Source of the DNA: an uncultured Acidaminococcus sp.
GTDB lineage: Bacteria; Bacillota_C; Negativicutes; Acidaminococcales; Acidaminococcaceae
NCBI GenBank assembly: GCA_900314165.1
Contig: OMUE01000093.1
Location: 1-8,099, forward strand
DNA length: 8,099 nucleotides
Direction of reading: 5' to 3'
Shown: in pieces, positions 5,445 through 8,099 of the stretch
Numbering within the stretch: the first letter of the stretch is position 1
Layout: each line of letters begins with the position of its first letter
Notes under the pieces: model-generated
What the model was told of the DNA's origin: nothing
What the model saw: only the letters and a program-made list of their open reading frames with translations
Database searches by the model: none
Translations under genes and position numbers: made by a program

Positions 5445-6119
5445 TACCATGGCGTAAATGTACAGGGGCAGGGTAGTGGAGTCAGGACCTGCCACAAAGA
5501 AGCTGATGACGAAGTCGTCAATGGAAAGGGTAAAAGCCATAAGGGCGCCGGCAACCACACCGGGCAGGATCATGGGGAACGTCACATACCGGAAAGCCTG
5601 CCAGGGCGTAGCGTACAGGTCGCTGGCGGCTTCTTCCAAATCCTGCCGGCAGCCTTCCAGTCGGGCGCCGACGGTAATGATGACAAAGGAAAGACAGAAG
5701 GTAATATGGGCAATAATGAGGGTGGGTTTGCCTAAAGGCACTCCTGCCTGGGAAAACAACACCAACAGGGATAGGCCCATGACGATTTCCGGAATCAGGA
5801 TGGGCAGGTACAGCAGGCTGTTGATGAGGCCCTTGCACTTGTACTGATAGCGGTGCAGGGCCAGGGCTCCAAAGGTCCCCATGACTGTAGTTACGACCGT
5901 GGTAATGGAGGCCACAATCAGGCTATTAGTCAGGGCTTCCAGGACCCTGTCGTTATTGAGCAGGGACACGTACCATTTCAGGGTAAAGCCCGTCCACACG
6001 GCGTTGATCCGGGATTCGTTGAAGGAATACAGGGAAAGGATGAGGAGGGGCAGGTACAGGAACGCCAGCACGGCCAGAGAATAGGCCAGAAGGAGGGCAC
6101 TACGCCAGGTTTTCTTCAT
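5322..6119 (-). CDS. potC: Spermidine/putrescine ABC transporter permease PotC (265 aa)
   Basis: One of two inner-membrane permeases forming the polyamine channel with PotB. It has a basic N-terminus, a first membrane helix at about 8-31 and further helices up to about 235-254. The cytoplasmic coupling loop that docks on PotA is clear: EEAASDLYATPWQAFRYVTF at 162-181, then PMILPG. Length is normal for PotC. The ATG at 6117-6119 has AAAGGAGG (6128-6135) eight bases upstream, inside the last codons of potB; the two genes overlap by 20 bases, so translational coupling is likely. The C-terminus (…LLQRRGYHGSRKD) encodes the ribosome binding site of the next ORF within its last codons. Assignment as PotC rather than PotB rests on its order, its length and its start like other second-position permeases. 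Confidence 0.93.
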   Translation of the reverse strand: MKKTWRSALLLAYSLAVLAFLYLPLLILSLYSFNESRINAVWTGFTLKWYVSLLNNDRVLEALTNSLIVASITTVVTTVMGTFGALALHRYQYKCKGLINSLLYLPILIPEIVMGLSLLVLFSQAGVPLGKPTLIIAHITFCLSFVIITVGARLEGCRQDLEEAASDLYATPWQAFRYVTFPMILPGVVAGALMAFTLSIDDFVISFFVAGPDSTTLPLYIYAMVKRGISPQINALSTCLMLATISLVILSQLLQRRGYHGSRKD

Positions 6120-6960
6120 GAGGGCGGCCTCCTTTCTGGGTCTGCAGCACTTTGTAGTACAAGTAGATGAGAATCAGGGCCAGCACAGCCAGGATAATGG
6201 ACAGAGCCGAACCGAAGGGCCAGTCACGGGCTGCCAGGAACTGGTTCTGGATAATGTTGCCGATAAGGGCGCTTTTGGCACCGCCCATGATATCAGGCAC
6301 AACGAACATGCCCAGAGAAGAAATGAACACCAGGATGGAGCCAGCAGCTACACCGGGCATGGTGATGGGCAGCGTAATCTTCCGGAAGGCCGTCATAGGA
6401 GGAGCCCCCAGGTCGCTGGCCGCTTCCAGCAGCCGTTTGTCCATCTGTTCCAGGGAGACATAGATGGGCAGCACCATGAAGGGCAGCAGGGCGTACACCA
6501 TGCCCAGCATGACGGCATAGTCGTTATACAACAGCGTCAGGGGCTTGTCGATGAGCCCAAGATGCATCAGGAACGTATTGACGACGCCCTGGGAGCGCAG
6601 GATGATGACCCAGGAAAAGGACCGGATCAGGAAGTTGATCCAGAAGGGAATCATGACCAGGATGATGCCGGCCTGCTGCCATTTTTTTGGCAGGATCATG
6701 GCGATGGTGTAGGCTACGGGATAGCCCATGAGAAATGTGAAAGCCGTAGTGACGATGGCCGTAATGATCGTGGTCACGAAGATTTTTACATAGAGAGGCT
6801 CCAGGAAGCGTACGTAGTTGGCTGTAGTCCAGTTGAAGATCACCTGGCCATAAGGCGTCCGGGACGCAAAGGACACAGCTACCACGATGAGGAGCGGCAG
6901 GGCAAAGAAGATGCTCAGCCAGCCCATGGCCGGCAGCACCAATAGCTTCCCCCGCTTCAT
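6100..6960 (-). CDS. potB: Spermidine/putrescine ABC transporter permease PotB (286 aa)
   Basis: The partner permease of PotC in the polyamine importer. A first membrane helix at about 7-31 is followed by a long outer loop with [13 protein letters not shown] (43-55), typical of PotB-type permeases. Further helices follow around 60-90, 97-121, 147-168, 203-225 and 250-269. The EAA loop [20 protein letters not shown] spans 177-196, followed by LPITMPG; it contacts the ATPase. The start codon overlaps the potA stop as ATGA (6957-6960), with AGGTGA close upstream inside potA. The stop lies 20 bases inside potC. Length matches E. coli PotB (about 285). Confidence 0.93.
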   Translation of the reverse strand: MKRGKLLVLPAMGWLSIFFALPLLIVVAVSFASRTPYGQVIFNWTTANYVRFLEPLYVKIFVTTIITAIVTTAFTFLMGYPVAYTIAMILPKKWQQAGIILVMIPFWINFLIRSFSWVIILRSQGVVNTFLMHLGLIDKPLTLLYNDYAVMLGMVYALLPFMVLPIYVSLEQMDKRLLEAASDLGAPPMTAFRKITLPITMPGVAAGSILVFISSLGMFVVPDIMGGAKSALIGNIIQNQFLAARDWPFGSALSIILAVLALILIYLYYKVLQTQKGGRPHEENLA

Positions 6961-7961
6961 TTCGTCACCTGGACGCTGTCTTCAGCGTTCCACCAGATAC
7001 CGATCCGGTCCCCGAGAGTCCTGCGCTTCCGTTCATCGTAGAACTGGTAGGCAGTGACCACCGTGTCTGAGTTTTCCAGGCGGATATAGATTTTATCGAA
7101 CGTACCACAGAATACCGTCTCGATGATGGTGCCGTAGAAGAAAGGCTGCTGCCCATCAGGCGGCATCTGACCTTCCCCGCACATGACGATGAACTGAGGA
7201 CGTACGGACAAAAGTACATCCTCTCTGCCCTTGATGGGGAAGAAGTTATTCTCTCCGATAAAGTTGGCCGCGAATTTACTTCTGGGGGATTTGTATAACT
7301 GGTCAGGGGTGTCGTCCTGTTCTATGCGGCCTTGGTTCATAACGATGACCCGGTCGCTCATAGTGAGAGCCTCTTCCTGGTCGTGGGTCACATAGATGAA
7401 CGTAATACCCAGGCTGCGCTGCAGCTTCTTTAATTCCAGCTGCATCATTTTCCGCAGCTTGTAGTCCAAAGCGCCCAGTGGTTCGTCCAATAGCAAGACT
7501 TTCGGGTTATTGACCAAAGCCCGGGCAATGGCCACTCGCTGCTGCTGGCCGCCGCTCATCTGCTGGGGCTTGCGGTAGCGCAATTCCTCCAGCTGGGTCA
7601 GCTTCAACACTTCATCTATCCGTTTCTGCTGCTCCTGTCTCGGCACTTTCTTCATCATGAGGCCGAAGCGGATGTTTTCCTCTACAGTCATGTGGGGGAA
7701 CAGGGCGTAATGCTGGAACACCATGTTCACATTCCGCTTATAAGGAGCCAGCTTCGTAACGTTTTCCTTATCCAAAAAAATAGCCCCTTTTGTCGGGGTC
7801 TCTAAACCGGCAATCATACGCAGGATCGTGGTCTTGCCACAGCCGGAAGGGCCCAGCAGCGTCACGAACTCACCATCGTAAATTGTCAGATCCAACGAGG
7901 GAATGATCAAGGTCTGATCAAATTCCTTGGTGATTCCTTCCAGACGGATCATTTCTTCCAT
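6957..7961 (-). CDS. potA: Spermidine/putrescine ABC transporter ATP-binding protein PotA (334 aa)
   Basis: The cytoplasmic ATPase that powers polyamine uptake through PotBC. Motifs: Walker [10 protein letters not shown] (37-45), Q-loop Q83 in VFQHYALFP, signature [15 protein letters not shown] (135-149), Walker B VLLLDEP with catalytic E160, D-loop GALD (163-166) and switch H193 in VTHDQEEA. The signature begins with Met instead of the usual Leu, a common mild change. A C-terminal TOBE-type regulatory region (about 230-334) includes LSVRPQ. The start chosen is the ATG at 7959-7961, which has AAGGA five bases upstream. An open frame continues upstream to an ATG at 8040-8042, but those 27 codons are AT-rich, include the promoter region and do not look like PotA. 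The protein is shorter than E. coli PotA (378), mainly in the C-terminal region. First gene of the operon. Confidence 0.95.
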   Translation of the reverse strand: MEEMIRLEGITKEFDQTLIIPSLDLTIYDGEFVTLLGPSGCGKTTILRMIAGLETPTKGAIFLDKENVTKLAPYKRNVNMVFQHYALFPHMTVEENIRFGLMMKKVPRQEQQKRIDEVLKLTQLEELRYRKPQQMSGGQQQRVAIARALVNNPKVLLLDEPLGALDYKLRKMMQLELKKLQRSLGITFIYVTHDQEEALTMSDRVIVMNQGRIEQDDTPDQLYKSPRSKFAANFIGENNFFPIKGREDVLLSVRPQFIVMCGEGQMPPDGQQPFFYGTIIETVFCGTFDKIYIRLENSDTVVTAYQFYDERKRRTLGDRIGIWWNAEDSVQVTK

Positions 7962-7998
7962 TTTTTCCTTGTCACAACCTTTCTTATTTATTATAAAA

Positions 7999-8027
7999 TA
8001 TATATATTGGTATATGGTAAATTGCAA
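7999..8027 (-). promoter_or_regulatory. Predicted promoter of the pot operon
   Basis: On the minus strand, TTGCAA (8022-8027) and TATATA (7999-8004) are separated by 17 bases, about 37 bases before the potA start. A perfect TATAAT at 7990-7995 is an alternative -10 box but has no good -35 partner at the right distance. The whole 7980-8020 stretch is A/T only apart from a few bases. No riboswitch fold or regulator gene is visible within the window. Confidence 0.4.
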
Positions 8028-8099
8028 GTTGAATTTGAACACTCATAATCAAGAAACACACTCAATAGCATAAACTTCATCGAGGAATGCATCAAATAG

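Noticed and set aside
6118..6945. Plus-strand open frame (275 codons) opposite potB
   Set aside because: Very Q/H/G/D-rich translation without domains. It exactly mirrors the potB reading frame and has no promoter or credible start.
7962..8042. 27-codon N-terminal extension of PotA
   Set aside because: The extension covers the AT-rich promoter and ribosome binding site and reads as [14 protein letters not shown] sequence unlike PotA. The internal ATG at 7959-7961 has AAGGA at the right distance and matches the family start.
8049..8099. Possible end of an upstream minus-strand gene (…FLDEVYAIECVS then stop)
   Set aside because: Only 16 codons are visible, a second frame is also open, and nothing in them identifies a family. 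It cannot be supported without sequence to the right.

Overview
The window holds two gene modules that point towards each other, each with its own terminator between them. Strong AAGGAGG-type ribosome binding sites, AT-rich promoters and genes of moderate GC content suggest a Firmicute. The protein sequences look like those of Negativicutes such as Acidaminococcus or Phascolarctobacterium. That placement is an inference from general resemblance, not from a database search.

Left module (about 1-3732). A LysR-type regulator on the minus strand (44-796) diverges from a plus-strand operon of three genes: a 98-residue SAF-domain subunit, a 386-residue large subunit of a UxaA-family hydro-lyase, and a DAACS-family (GltPh/DctA-like) symporter. 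The operon ends at a strong intrinsic terminator (3702-3732). The set reads as a self-contained uptake-and-degradation cassette for one acid: regulator, importer and one two-subunit lyase. Its substrate is unknown. Substitutions at the transporter's binding site argue for an anion without an alpha-amino group. The regulator is shorter than its family and probably lacks its C-terminal end.

Middle (3696-3947). The convergent intergenic region carries both terminators and, between them, a GC-rich hairpin element bounded by 8-base direct repeats.

Right module (3878-8027, minus strand). This is a spermidine/putrescine-type ABC importer in the order potA-potB-potC-small ORF-potD, tightly packed with 4- and 20-base overlaps. 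PotA is the ATPase, PotB and PotC the permeases, and PotD the lipoprotein receptor.

The most unusual feature is an 88-codon ORF between potC and potD. It appears to come from a tandem duplication of about 295 bases across the potC/potD junction. Its first ~53 codons copy the start of potD, including the ribosome binding site. Its last ~32 codons copy the end of potC, including the final membrane helix. The result is an intact, in-frame potD-start/potC-end hybrid that has diverged considerably yet kept its reading frame.
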